From the NCBI RefSeq assembly GCF_000385135.1, contig NZ_ARQM01000010.1, forward strand, positions 62,001 to 126,000: a DNA stretch of 64,000 nt. Reading direction: 5' to 3'. A model generated the notes under the pieces. The model worked only from the letters and a program-made list of their open reading frames with translations. It ran no database searches and was not told the origin of the DNA. A program made the translations under genes and the position numbers. This document shows, one piece after another, positions 46,302 to 53,805 of this stretch (within the stretch, counting starts at the first letter, position 1; each line of letters starts with the position of its first letter). The DNA comes from Promicromonospora sukumoe 327MFSha3.1 (GTDB lineage: Bacteria > Actinomycetota > Actinomycetes > Actinomycetales > Cellulomonadaceae).

Positions 46302-47696
46302 TCACGGGCAGCGGGGCACCGGGGCGCTCCAGGTCGTGTTCGACCGGTTCGAGACGTAGTAGTCGCTGACCCACCTGCCGTCGCGCAGCTGGTCCCAGAC
46401 GCGGGTCGTCCTGATCTGGGTCCCGACCTTCTGGCACGCGACGTAGGCCAGGGCGCCCTTGCGCAACGGGCTGCCCGAGGCCGGGTAGGACGTGCCGGGT
46501 CCGGTACGGGCGGTGAGGTCGACCGTCACCTGGCCGGGGTAGGCGCACCGCGGCAGCGCCGAGGAGAAGCCGGTGCTCGACGGGGTCGAGACGTAGCGGT
46601 CGCTCACCCAGGCGCCGTCGGTCAGCCGGTCCCACACGGACGTCGTGCCGACCCGCTGGCCGCTGGTCTGGCACACCACGGCCAGCGTCGCGCCCGGCGC
46701 GTAGGTCCGCACCACGGGGTAGGAGGAGGACGGCCCGCTCCGTCCGTTCAGTGCCGACGTGCTGGTGACCGAGTAGTTCCGCGCGGTCGTGGCGACCGGC
46801 GCCCGGACGTTGTCGGAGTCGATGTTGATCGTCACCCCGCCCCAGGTCTCGTCGTGGTCGCCCTGGTACTGCTTCGCGCGCTGGTAGTACGACCACTGCG
46901 AGTCCGGCGCGGTCGGCCAGCCCGTGAGCGAGCTGTTGCCGTCCCAGCGGGCCATCCACACGGCGTCGGGGCGGGCGTACGAGGTCGAGTCGTAGGTGTC
47001 GGAGAGGTCGCGCAGGCCCGAGTCCTGGTGCACGTAGACGCCCGCGAGGTACCCCGAGTCGTGCAGGGTCTTGGTCCATGCCGAGACGTACCGCCGCACC
47101 GCCGTCCGGCACGACGCGTCGGTGCGGTCGTAGTGCTCGACGTCCGCGTACAGGCCGCTCCCGGACAGCAGACCCAGCGCCTGGGCCCTCGCGACGGCGT
47201 CGGCGCCGTCCGAGCTCCCGCGGGCTGTCGCGCTGTTCGCGTCATAGCGGTTCGGCTTGGTGCCGAACATGCAGGTCGGCTGGTACCCGAAGTAGGTGGG
47301 CAGCAGCTTCCAGCCCGCCTGGACGGCCCCGCGCACCCACGTCGGGGTCAGATTCGGCTGGGCGGCACAGCCGCGGTTGATACCGCCGAAGTAGATGTTC
47401 ACCACGTCGTAGGGCGACGTGCCCTGCCAGGCGTTCAGCGCCGCGAGCGAGGGCGCGTCGCAGGTGTCGAAACCGAGGTCGTTGGCCCGCGTCGCCGTCG
47501 AGCCCGAGGTGTAGTCCACCGGCGTCGCCGGCTCGGCCGCGGCCGGGAGGGCGAGGCCCGCGACCAGTACCGCGAGCGCGCCGCCGGCGGCGGCCAGTCC
47601 CCGGCCGATGCGCCGCGCCCGGCCGATGCGCTGGCCGATGTGCTGGCCGGTGCCGATGAGACGCGCTGTGCTGCTGTCGTGCTGCGTGGCGGACAT
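46302..47696 (-). CDS. Secreted DUF1906 (glycoside-hydrolase-like) protein with two SH3-type repeats
   Basis: A 464-residue exported protein. A basic leader with a hydrophobic segment ends near LPAAAEPA (about residue 54). Residues about 65-290 match the DUF1906/Rv2525c-like TIM-barrel domain (GFDTCDAPS, IYFGG, GLYADVEHYD, AGVYVH), seen in cell-wall-associated proteins. Two bacterial SH3-like repeats follow (LNGRSGPSSSYPVV ... WVSDRYVS and LTARTGPGTSYPAS ... WVSDYYVS), expected to bind peptidoglycan. A cell-wall-lytic or wall-modifying role is inferred. The ATG at 47694-47696 has GGAGGT upstream. Confidence 0.87.
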   Translation of the reverse strand: MSATQHDSSTARLIGTGQHIGQRIGRARRIGRGLAAAGGALAVLVAGLALPAAAEPATPVDYTSGSTATRANDLGFDTCDAPSLAALNAWQGTSPYDVVNIYFGGINRGCAAQPNLTPTWVRGAVQAGWKLLPTYFGYQPTCMFGTKPNRYDANSATARGSSDGADAVARAQALGLLSGSGLYADVEHYDRTDASCRTAVRRYVSAWTKTLHDSGYLAGVYVHQDSGLRDLSDTYDSTSYARPDAVWMARWDGNSSLTGWPTAPDSQWSYYQRAKQYQGDHDETWGGVTINIDSDNVRAPVATTARNYSVTSTSALNGRSGPSSSYPVVRTYAPGATLAVVCQTSGQRVGTTSVWDRLTDGAWVSDRYVSTPSSTGFSSALPRCAYPGQVTVDLTARTGPGTSYPASGSPLRKGALAYVACQKVGTQIRTTRVWDQLRDGRWVSDYYVSNRSNTTWSAPVPRCP

Positions 47697-47841
47697 GGCG
47701 TACCTCCGTGGACGGTCCAGTCGCCTACCAGGCAGTTTCCGTCCGCCGGGGGTGGCGCGTCAGGGACTTTGGTCCCGGATGCCGGGTGAGGTGGCGGGGC
47801 TTTTCTCCGGGTCCGGGCACGAGTCCGGGCACGGCTACGGG

Positions 47842-47847
47842 TAGGGT
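47842..47847 (+). promoter_or_regulatory. -10 element TAGGGT, leaderless start
   Basis: It ends 6 bp before the ATG at 47854, heading the four-gene run to 51214. Confidence 0.6.
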
Positions 47848-47853
47848 CCGGGC

Positions 47854-48294
47854 ATGGTCGGACCCCGGCGGTACCGTGACGTGCGCTCGACGTTGATCGA
47901 CGCCTCGCCCGACACGGTCTGGCAGGCCGTCCTGGACCAGGTCGAGGTGCTCGGGCTCCCGGCCTTCTACGTCCGCCTGATCGGCTGCCGCGACCAGCGG
48001 CACCTGGGCCCGCGCCCGCTGACGGCGGGCTCGGTGGTGCCCGGCTTCCACGTCACGGACGCGGACCCGCCGGCGCGACTCGTGCTCGACGGCGTCCACC
48101 GGTTCTCGGTCTACACGCTCACGTTCGCCCTGCTGCCCGACGACGGAGGCACGCGGCTCGAGGCGCACACCGACGCGACCTTCCCCGGGGTGCTCGGGGC
48201 GGTGTACCGGCTGCTCGTGATCGACTCGGGCTTCCACAAGCTCGCGACCAGGAGCATCGTGACCCGGGTCCGGCGCCGAACGGTGGTGGGCTGA
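47854..48294 (+). CDS. SRPBCC/START-fold protein
   Basis: A 146-residue protein. STLIDASPDTVWQAVLDQVEVLGLPAF, then LTAGSVVPGFHV and TRLEAHTDATFPGVLG, indicate the SRPBCC helix-grip fold that binds hydrophobic ligands. The ligand is unknown. The start has a leaderless -10. The CPT-like kinase gene begins 1 bp after its stop, so the two are cotranslated. Confidence 0.75.
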   Translation: MVGPRRYRDVRSTLIDASPDTVWQAVLDQVEVLGLPAFYVRLIGCRDQRHLGPRPLTAGSVVPGFHVTDADPPARLVLDGVHRFSVYTLTFALLPDDGGTRLEAHTDATFPGVLGAVYRLLVIDSGFHKLATRSIVTRVRRRTVVG

Positions 48295-48295
48295 C

Positions 48296-48949
48296 ATGGG
48301 CGCGCACCAGACAGCTGCGCACCAGGCAGCGCCGCCCCTGTGCCTGGTCATCAACGGCCCCTCGGCCGCCGGGAAGTCGACCCTGACGACGGCGGTCCAG
48401 GACCGCGCGGAGCGGCCCCTGCTGCGGTTCGGCCTCGACGAGCTGTTCCGGATGATCCCCGACCACTGGGGCGGCGGGCTGCCGGGCGCCCGGCACTCCG
48501 ACCTGGGCTTTCGCTACGAGGCCGTCGAGCCCGGCGTCCGCCGCATCCGCACGGGCGCGGACGGCATGCGGATGCTCGGCGCGATGAACGTCGCCGTCGT
48601 GGCGATGCTGCGCGCCGGCCAGGGCGTGATCGTGGACGGGCAGGCGTTCGAGCCGGAGGCCAACCAGGATCTCGAGGCGCGGCTCGCCGAGCTGGCCAGG
48701 GAGGGCGCGGCGGCGGTCGCGATCGTCGAGCTCAGGACGGCCGACGGCGACCTCGAGGACCGGCAGCGTCGCCACGAGCACCCGGCGGGGCTCTCGCTGT
48801 TCCACAACCGCCAGCCGCCCCAGTCGCCGGACCCCGACCTGGTCATCGAGACCACCGGGCGGGACGCCGAGCAGGTGGCGGACGCGCTCTGGGACTGGCT
48901 GGTCGAGTTCTACCCCGCGATCGAGACCGGCCACGCCGCGGGCGCCTGA
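48296..48949 (+). CDS. Chloramphenicol-phosphotransferase-like P-loop protein
   Basis: A 217-residue protein. Walker A is GPSAAGKS at 21-28 in LVINGPSAAGKSTL, the characteristic opening of CPT-like phosphotransferases. The acidic FGLDELF follows, then MRMLGAMNVAVVAMLRAGQGVIVDGQ for the lid/Walker B region. CPT phosphorylates the primary hydroxyl of chloramphenicol, but homologues may have other small substrates. It is coupled to the SRPBCC gene and followed 76 bp later by the NTase-Nudix gene. Confidence 0.8.
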   Translation: MGAHQTAAHQAAPPLCLVINGPSAAGKSTLTTAVQDRAERPLLRFGLDELFRMIPDHWGGGLPGARHSDLGFRYEAVEPGVRRIRTGADGMRMLGAMNVAVVAMLRAGQGVIVDGQAFEPEANQDLEARLAELAREGAAAVAIVELRTADGDLEDRQRRHEHPAGLSLFHNRQPPQSPDPDLVIETTGRDAEQVADALWDWLVEFYPAIETGHAAGA

Positions 48950-49025
48950 TCGCTCCTGGCGTACCGCCGCCTTACTTCACGAAAACGGGTGTTCCGGCCG
49001 CGCGCCGTGCGCAAGGATGACGGGC

Positions 49026-50267
49026 GTGGACCCGCGAGCTGACGCTGCTGCCCTGGTGGCCGACCGTTACCCGGAGGCCCGGTGGGCGCTGCTCGCCGGC
49101 AGCGTCCTCGACCCGGGCTCCCGGACCGCGGGTTCGGACCTCGACATCGTCGTGTGCCTGCCGGACGACGCCGTCGGGCACCGGGACGCGCTGCGCTGGC
49201 GCGGCTGGCCGGTCGAGCTGTTCGTGAACACCGAGGCCGGGCACCGCTGGTTCATCACCACGGAGACGGCGCGGCGCAAGCCGACGCTGGCGCGGATGAT
49301 CGCCACGGGCGTGCTCGTGGCCGGGCCCGCGGGCGCCGTCGACGACCTGCAGGCCGAGTGCCGCGCGCTGCTTGACGCCGGCCCCGGTCCGGCGTCCGAC
49401 GCCGCGCTGGAGGACGCCCGGTACGTCGTGACCGACCTGCTGGACGACCTCGCCTACGCGCGCGACGGCGGCGAGGCCGACGTGGTGCGCTCCGTGCTGT
49501 GGGAGCGGGTGGGGCACCTCGCCCTGGCGGCGGCCGGGCGGTGGGACGGCGGCGGCAAGTGGCTGCTGCGCGAGCTGCGCACGTGGGACCTCGGCTACGC
49601 CGCCCGCTGGGTGGCGGCGCGGCACGACGACCAGGCCATGGTGGACGTCGCGCGGGCCACCCTCGACGCCGCCGGCGGCCCGCTGTTCGAGGGATACCTG
49701 CGCCAGGCGCCCGTGGTGGACGAGATCCATGCGACCCGGACCATCCCGCCGACGGTCGTGAGCCGGTCGGCGCGCGCGGTCCTGCTCGACGACGCGGGCC
49801 GGCTGGTGCTCATCAAGCGCACCGTCCGGGGCCGCGCGCCGTACTGGGTGACGCCCGGCGGCCGCGTCGAGCCGGAGGACGCCTCGGTGGAGGCCGGCCT
49901 GCGCCGCGAGCTGCTGGAGGAGCTGGGCGCCACGGCGGACGTCGTCCGGCAGGTGTTCCTGACCTCCCAGCCCAAGGACGCGGGCGTCGCGGTGCACCAC
50001 TACTTCCTGGCGCGCCTGACGTCGCTGGACCTGGCGCTGCGGTCCGGCCCGGAGTTCCAGGAACCGACCCGGGGCACCTACGAGGTGGAGCGCGTGGACC
50101 TGCGCGACGACGCCGCACTGGCCGGCCTCGACCTGGTGCCCGCCGCGCTCAAGGCGTTCGTCCGGACCAACCGGCACGCGCTGCTCGCAGAGGCCGAGGA
50201 CACCGTGGCGGAGGACACCGTGGCGGAGGATCTGGTTGCGGAGAGCGCCGTGGCGGAGGACTCCTGA
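49026..50267 (+). CDS. Nucleotidyltransferase-Nudix fusion protein
   Basis: A 413-residue two-domain protein. Residues 1-230 carry a polymerase-beta-like nucleotidyltransferase domain with AGSVLDPGSRTAGSDLDIVV (Gly25-Ser26, Asp38, Asp40), as in aminoglycoside adenylyltransferases and MNT antitoxins. Residues about 245-380 are a Nudix domain with GGRVEPEDASVEAGL then RELLEELG, whose box is one residue longer than usual. A repeated Val-Ala-Glu-Asp tail (TVAEDTVAEDLVAES) ends it. The GTG at 49026 has AAGGA 8 nt upstream; ATG 49017 overlaps that RBS. The reaction is unknown. Nucleotidyl transfer plus pyrophosphohydrolysis in one chain could make and break a nucleotidyl adduct (inference). Confidence 0.8.
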   Translation: MDPRADAAALVADRYPEARWALLAGSVLDPGSRTAGSDLDIVVCLPDDAVGHRDALRWRGWPVELFVNTEAGHRWFITTETARRKPTLARMIATGVLVAGPAGAVDDLQAECRALLDAGPGPASDAALEDARYVVTDLLDDLAYARDGGEADVVRSVLWERVGHLALAAAGRWDGGGKWLLRELRTWDLGYAARWVAARHDDQAMVDVARATLDAAGGPLFEGYLRQAPVVDEIHATRTIPPTVVSRSARAVLLDDAGRLVLIKRTVRGRAPYWVTPGGRVEPEDASVEAGLRRELLEELGATADVVRQVFLTSQPKDAGVAVHHYFLARLTSLDLALRSGPEFQEPTRGTYEVERVDLRDDAALAGLDLVPAALKAFVRTNRHALLAEAEDTVAEDTVAEDLVAESAVAEDS

Positions 50268-50299
50268 GCGCGATCGAGGTTCCCGCGTCCTTCCTCGCG

Positions 50300-51214
50300 A
50301 TGCCGCGCTGGTGGACCGCCACGACGGCGGAGCAGCGGTGGCTGGCCGACCTCCCGCGCCTCGTGGACGACTGGTGCGCCCGCTGGCACCTCACGGTCGA
50401 CGGGCCACCCCGGCACGGGTCGAACGCCCTGGTCGTCCCCGTCCGCCGCGCTCGTCAGTCCACCCCGCAGCCCGCCGCGCAGCCGTCCGCTCAGTCCGCC
50501 ACGCAGCCAGCCGCGCTGCGCCTGACGCCCCCGGACGACGACGTCGCGGCGCTCTCGACGGCGCTGGAGTTCTGGCGCGGCCACGGCGTCGTGGCGGAGC
50601 TCGAGGCCGACCCCGCGGCCGGCGCGCTCCTGCTGGACCGGCTCGACCCGGACCGCGCCCTCACCGGTGAGCCCCTGGCCGTCGCGATCCCCGAGATCGG
50701 CCGGATCGCGCGCCGCCTCGCGGTCCCGGCGGGCGACGACGTCGCGGCCGGCGTCGGGCACACGGCGGACGACGTCGCGACGCTGACCCCGCTGCAGCGA
50801 CCCGTCTGGGAGCGCCTGGACCGGCCGTTCGACGGGGGAGTCCTCGACCGTGCGGCGGACGCCGCGGCCGTGATCCTCGCCGGCGACCGGGACCCGGTCG
50901 CCGTGAACGCCGACCTGCACTTCGACCAGGTGCTGCGGGACGGCGACGGCCGGTGGTGCGTCGTCGACCCGGTGCTGCGGCGCGGCGACGCCGAGCGGAC
51001 GGCGGTGAACGTGCTCTGGCACCGGGCCGACGAGATGTCCGACCGGGACATCCCGCGCTGGCTCGACGTGCTCGTGGACGCCGCCGGGCTCGACGCCGGC
51101 CTGGCCCGGGCGTGGGCGGTCTGGCGCATCACCGACTACCTGCTGTGGGGGCTGGAGCACGGCCTCACGCAGGACCCGCCGCGGTGTGCCCGCCTGCTCG
51201 ACGCGCTGCGCTGA
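50300..51214 (+). CDS. APH-like kinase with altered catalytic loop
   Basis: At least 304 residues. Similarity to aminoglycoside (APH(6)-type) kinases is seen in WLADLPRLVDDWCARWHL, the Leu-Asp-Pro-rich middle (LLLDRLDPDRALTG), VAVNADLHFDQVLR and CVVDPVLRRGD. In the catalytic loop the usual His-Gly-Asp-x4-Asn reads Asn-Ala-Asp-x4-Gln, keeping the Asp but changing two key residues. An Ala/Gln/Ser/Pro repeat (about 60-75) is inserted before LRLTPPDDD. The ATG at 50300 is the first standard start. The residues before it (SAIEVPASFLA) look like family sequence, so translation may begin at a nonstandard CTG overlapping the preceding stop (50264). Confidence 0.68.
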   Translation: MPRWWTATTAEQRWLADLPRLVDDWCARWHLTVDGPPRHGSNALVVPVRRARQSTPQPAAQPSAQSATQPAALRLTPPDDDVAALSTALEFWRGHGVVAELEADPAAGALLLDRLDPDRALTGEPLAVAIPEIGRIARRLAVPAGDDVAAGVGHTADDVATLTPLQRPVWERLDRPFDGGVLDRAADAAAVILAGDRDPVAVNADLHFDQVLRDGDGRWCVVDPVLRRGDAERTAVNVLWHRADEMSDRDIPRWLDVLVDAAGLDAGLARAWAVWRITDYLLWGLEHGLTQDPPRCARLLDALR

Positions 51215-51250
51215 GCCCGGCTGCGCCGTCTGCGCCGTCTGCCGCGCTGG

Positions 51251-51694
51251 TCACACGGAGAACCAGCAGTACATCTCCCGCCCCTGCACCATCGCGCGCC
51301 GCGCCAGCCCCGACACGCCGCGCAGGAACTCCGCGACCGCCTCCTCGTCCGCGTCCGGCCCGAACTCCTCGGTGCGGCCCCAGGCCGCGGCGACCTCGGG
51401 CACGCGGCCCGGGGCCAGGTCGGCGAGGGCGGTGGTGAGCGTGCCGCGCACCCGCACGATGCCGGACGCGCCGCTCTCGCGCAGGCCCACCGGCGGCGTC
51501 GGGTCCCCGGAGATCTCGGCGTACGGCAGCTCGGTCAGCTCCGCCTCGAGGGTGCCGAGCATGACGAAGGGGTCGATGCCCTTGGCCTCGTGCCGGTCGT
51601 CCTGGTCGAGCCCGGCGCCGTAGACGCCGTCGTCGAGGAACCGCGCCGCCTCGGTGTCGGAGCCGGCGATGAAGTAGTCGGTGATCAAGCCCAT
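51251..51694 (-). CDS. Unrecognised 147-residue protein
   Basis: A soluble acidic protein opening MGLITDYFIAGSDTEAARFLDDGV, with a central IDPFVMLGTLEAELTEL and a helical C-terminus (AEFLRGVSGLARRAM). The ATG at 51692-51694 is the first. I see no catalytic or binding motif and do not recognise the family. It is divergent from the DUF5808 gene and convergent with the APH-like gene (36 bp). Confidence 0.65.
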   Translation of the reverse strand: MGLITDYFIAGSDTEAARFLDDGVYGAGLDQDDRHEAKGIDPFVMLGTLEAELTELPYAEISGDPTPPVGLRESGASGIVRVRGTLTTALADLAPGRVPEVAAAWGRTEEFGPDADEEAVAEFLRGVSGLARRAMVQGREMYCWFSV

Positions 51695-51843
51695 GGGCAC
51701 CGAGCATGCCACCCGCCTCCGACACCCCGCCAAACCCGTCCGGGATCGCCCCCTGCTGCGTTCGCGACCTCCCGCAGGGTGGCCCAGGATGGTGGCGACA
51801 GGCACCGCGATCAGGGGCGGTGCCGTGAGGACCGGAGGACGTC

Positions 51844-52164
51844 GTGGGCTCCAGCAAGTCGGGCAGCGGCCAGGACAAGCACCGCGGAGGCGGCCTGAAG
51901 CGGCTCGTCACCCTCGTGACCATCGGCCTCGCGGTCGCTGCGGTCGTCAAGGAGCTGCGCCTCCCGGAGGAAGAGCGCACGTGGAACGGCAAGGTGGCGG
52001 CCGTGGTGCCGTACGACTTCCGGTTCCCCACGCTCGAGCGTGCCAAGGAGCGGCTCTGGGACCCCGAGGCCGAGCACGTGATCGGGCCGCGCGTCTTCGG
52101 CGTCGGCTGGGCGGTCAACGTGGGCAAGGTCGTGGCGATGGTCCGCAGCCGGCTCGACGTCTAG
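51844..52164 (+). CDS. DUF5808-domain small protein
   Basis: A 106-residue protein. A basic Gly/Ser-rich N-terminus precedes a short hydrophobic helix (VTLVTIGLAVAAVV) and the DUF5808 pattern: VPYDFRFPTLERAKERLWDPE, then FGVGWAVNVGK. The family is small, mostly actinobacterial, and of unknown function. The GTG start has CGGAGGA at good spacing. Confidence 0.78.
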   Translation: MGSSKSGSGQDKHRGGGLKRLVTLVTIGLAVAAVVKELRLPEEERTWNGKVAAVVPYDFRFPTLERAKERLWDPEAEHVIGPRVFGVGWAVNVGKVVAMVRSRLDV

Positions 52165-52245
52165 TCCTGCGGCCCGCACGCGGGCCGGGCGCAGGGCTGT
52201 GCGCACGGCTTCGCGTGCCCGGACGGCCTGTGGTTCGATGCCCGG

Positions 52246-52965
52246 ATGAGGTCTCGCGCCCTGCTCCTCGTCGCCGTCGGACTGCTGGTCATGGCGGCGG
52301 TCTTCGGCACGGTCGCGGGCTTCCTCGCGGTGCGCACCGCGGCCTTCCTGGCCGACGCCCGGCCGGCCGACGGCGTCGTCATCGGGCTCGACGAGCAGTA
52401 CAGCAGCAGCGACAACGGCTCCGCGCGCTACACGTACCACGCGGTCGTGGCGTACGACGTGGGCGGCCGGGAGTACGAGCTCACCGACCGCACCGGCACC
52501 AACCCGCCCCGGTACGACGTCGGCGAGGACGTCACGGTCCTGTACGACCCCGCCGACCCGGGCGAGGCGCGCCTCGAAGCGAGCTACGGGTACTGGCTCG
52601 AGACCATCTTCGGGCTGGTCGCCCTGGCGCTCGCGGGAGCGGGCATCCCGGTGCTGCGCGTCTGGCTGCGGAAGGCCGCCCGCGAGCGGCTGGCCCGGAC
52701 CGGCGAGCGCGCCACGGGTACGGTCACCGAGGTCCGGCCGGCCGGCAAGATGGTCTACAACGGCCGGCCCCGCACGGCGACGACGGTCCGCTGGCGGCAC
52801 CCGTTCGCGGGCGAGCAGACGCTCACCGAGATCACGTGGGGCGCCGCGCACGCCGTCGGCGACCAGGTGGGCCTCCGGTACGACGCCGACAGGCCCGCCC
52901 GGGCGCTCGTCGAGCCGCCCGCGGAGCCCGAGCCGGCGCGAGGGCCGGACGAGCTCGCGGTCTGA
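52246..52965 (+). CDS. DUF3592-domain membrane protein
   Basis: A 239-residue protein with an N-terminal membrane helix (7-30) and a second near residue 120. Two beta-rich units carry the DUF3592 pattern, the first with GVVIGLDEQYSSSD ... VTVLYDPADPGEARLE and the second with GTVTEVRPAGKMVYNG ... VGLRYDADRP. The function is unknown. It is convergent with the TetR gene. Confidence 0.8.
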   Translation: MRSRALLLVAVGLLVMAAVFGTVAGFLAVRTAAFLADARPADGVVIGLDEQYSSSDNGSARYTYHAVVAYDVGGREYELTDRTGTNPPRYDVGEDVTVLYDPADPGEARLEASYGYWLETIFGLVALALAGAGIPVLRVWLRKAARERLARTGERATGTVTEVRPAGKMVYNGRPRTATTVRWRHPFAGEQTLTEITWGAAHAVGDQVGLRYDADRPARALVEPPAEPEPARGPDELAV

Positions 52966-53015
52966 CCGCCATCCGGCCGTCCGGATCGCGTCCCCGCCGT
53001 CCGATAGCCCCGGCC

Positions 53016-53639
53016 TCAGCCGTCCCGCGGCGCCAGGCCGCGCACGAGGGCGGTGAGACCGGCCTCGAACTCGTGCTCCGGGCCCAGCTCGACGACGGCC
53101 CGGACGGCCTGCGCGAGCCGGTCGGCACCCTCGACGGCGCCGGCGTCGTCGGCCAGGACCGGCTGCCCGCCGGGCGTCGTCTGCTCCTCGAGGGTCGCCC
53201 CGATCGTGTACCGGGAGACGGCGATGAACGCCAGGACGGCGTCCGGCCCGGTGAACCCCTGCGCCTCCAGGTGGGCGACCTGGGCGACCGAGTTGGCGAG
53301 GTTCGGGGCCCGCGGCCCGGTCGAGGCGATCAGTCGGGCGCCGTCGCGCACGGAGAGCATGGCGCGGCGCAGGCTGCGGGCGTTGCGCAGCAGGAACGCG
53401 TCCCAGCTCTCGTCGGGGCCGGGCAGCCGGTCGGTGTGCCGGCGGTCGAGCACCTCGGCCGCGACGGCGTTCAGCAGCTCGGCCTTGTTGCGGAAGTGGT
53501 GGTACAGCGCGGGCTGCTGCACGCCGAGCCGGCGCGCCACGTTGTGGCTGGACAGCCCGTCGAGGCCGCGCTCGTCCAGCGTCTCGATGGCCGCGGCGAC
53601 GATCGTCGGGCGGTCGAGTCCGGGGCGGGTACGCGGCAT
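53016..53639 (-). CDS. TetR-family repressor (TetR class, tetO-like operator)
   Basis: A 207-residue protein. The DNA-binding domain reads GLSSHNVARRLGVQQPALYHHFRNK, closely resembling Tn10-type TetR ([25 protein letters not shown]), including the QPxLYxH recognition helix. The C-terminal domain (TetR-C type) has SRYTIGATLEEQ near residue 165. TAGAGT ends 6 bp before the ATG at 53637-53639, and tetO-like palindromes at 53664-53691 cover the likely -35 region. It probably represses itself and the divergent membrane-protein gene until an effector binds. The effector is unknown. Confidence 0.88.
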   Translation of the reverse strand: MPRTRPGLDRPTIVAAAIETLDERGLDGLSSHNVARRLGVQQPALYHHFRNKAELLNAVAAEVLDRRHTDRLPGPDESWDAFLLRNARSLRRAMLSVRDGARLIASTGPRAPNLANSVAQVAHLEAQGFTGPDAVLAFIAVSRYTIGATLEEQTTPGGQPVLADDAGAVEGADRLAQAVRAVVELGPEHEFEAGLTALVRGLAPRDG

Positions 53640-53645
53640 GGGCCG

Positions 53646-53651
53646 ACTCTA
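53646..53651 (-). promoter_or_regulatory. -10 element TAGAGT of the tetR-like gene
   Basis: On the minus strand the hexamer ends 6 bp before the ATG at 53639. The matching -35 would lie within the operator, so bound repressor should block it. Confidence 0.6.
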
Positions 53652-53663
53652 GCCAGGACGCTC

Positions 53664-53691
53664 CTTATCAGTGATACTTATCAGTGATAAG
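53664..53691. promoter_or_regulatory. Tandem tetO-like operators
   Basis: A perfect 15-nt palindrome CTTATCAGTGATAAG (53677-53691) is preceded directly by CTTATCAGTGATA (53664-53676). The TATCAGTGATA core is the same as in the classical tet operator. The sites lie between the TetR-family gene and the divergent membrane-protein gene. Confidence 0.88.
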
Positions 53692-53805
53692 CAGCCGATC
53701 GGGAAGCAGCCGACCGGGAAGCAACAAGAAGCGGGCAGCAACAGGGACCGGGGCGACAGGACCGGGAAGCGACACATGGCGGGGACGCCGTCAGGGGGAG
53801 CAGTG

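Noticed and set aside
47854-51214. Transferred resistance island
   Set aside because: No transposase, integrase, inverted repeats or attachment site flank the genes, and base composition looks like the surroundings.
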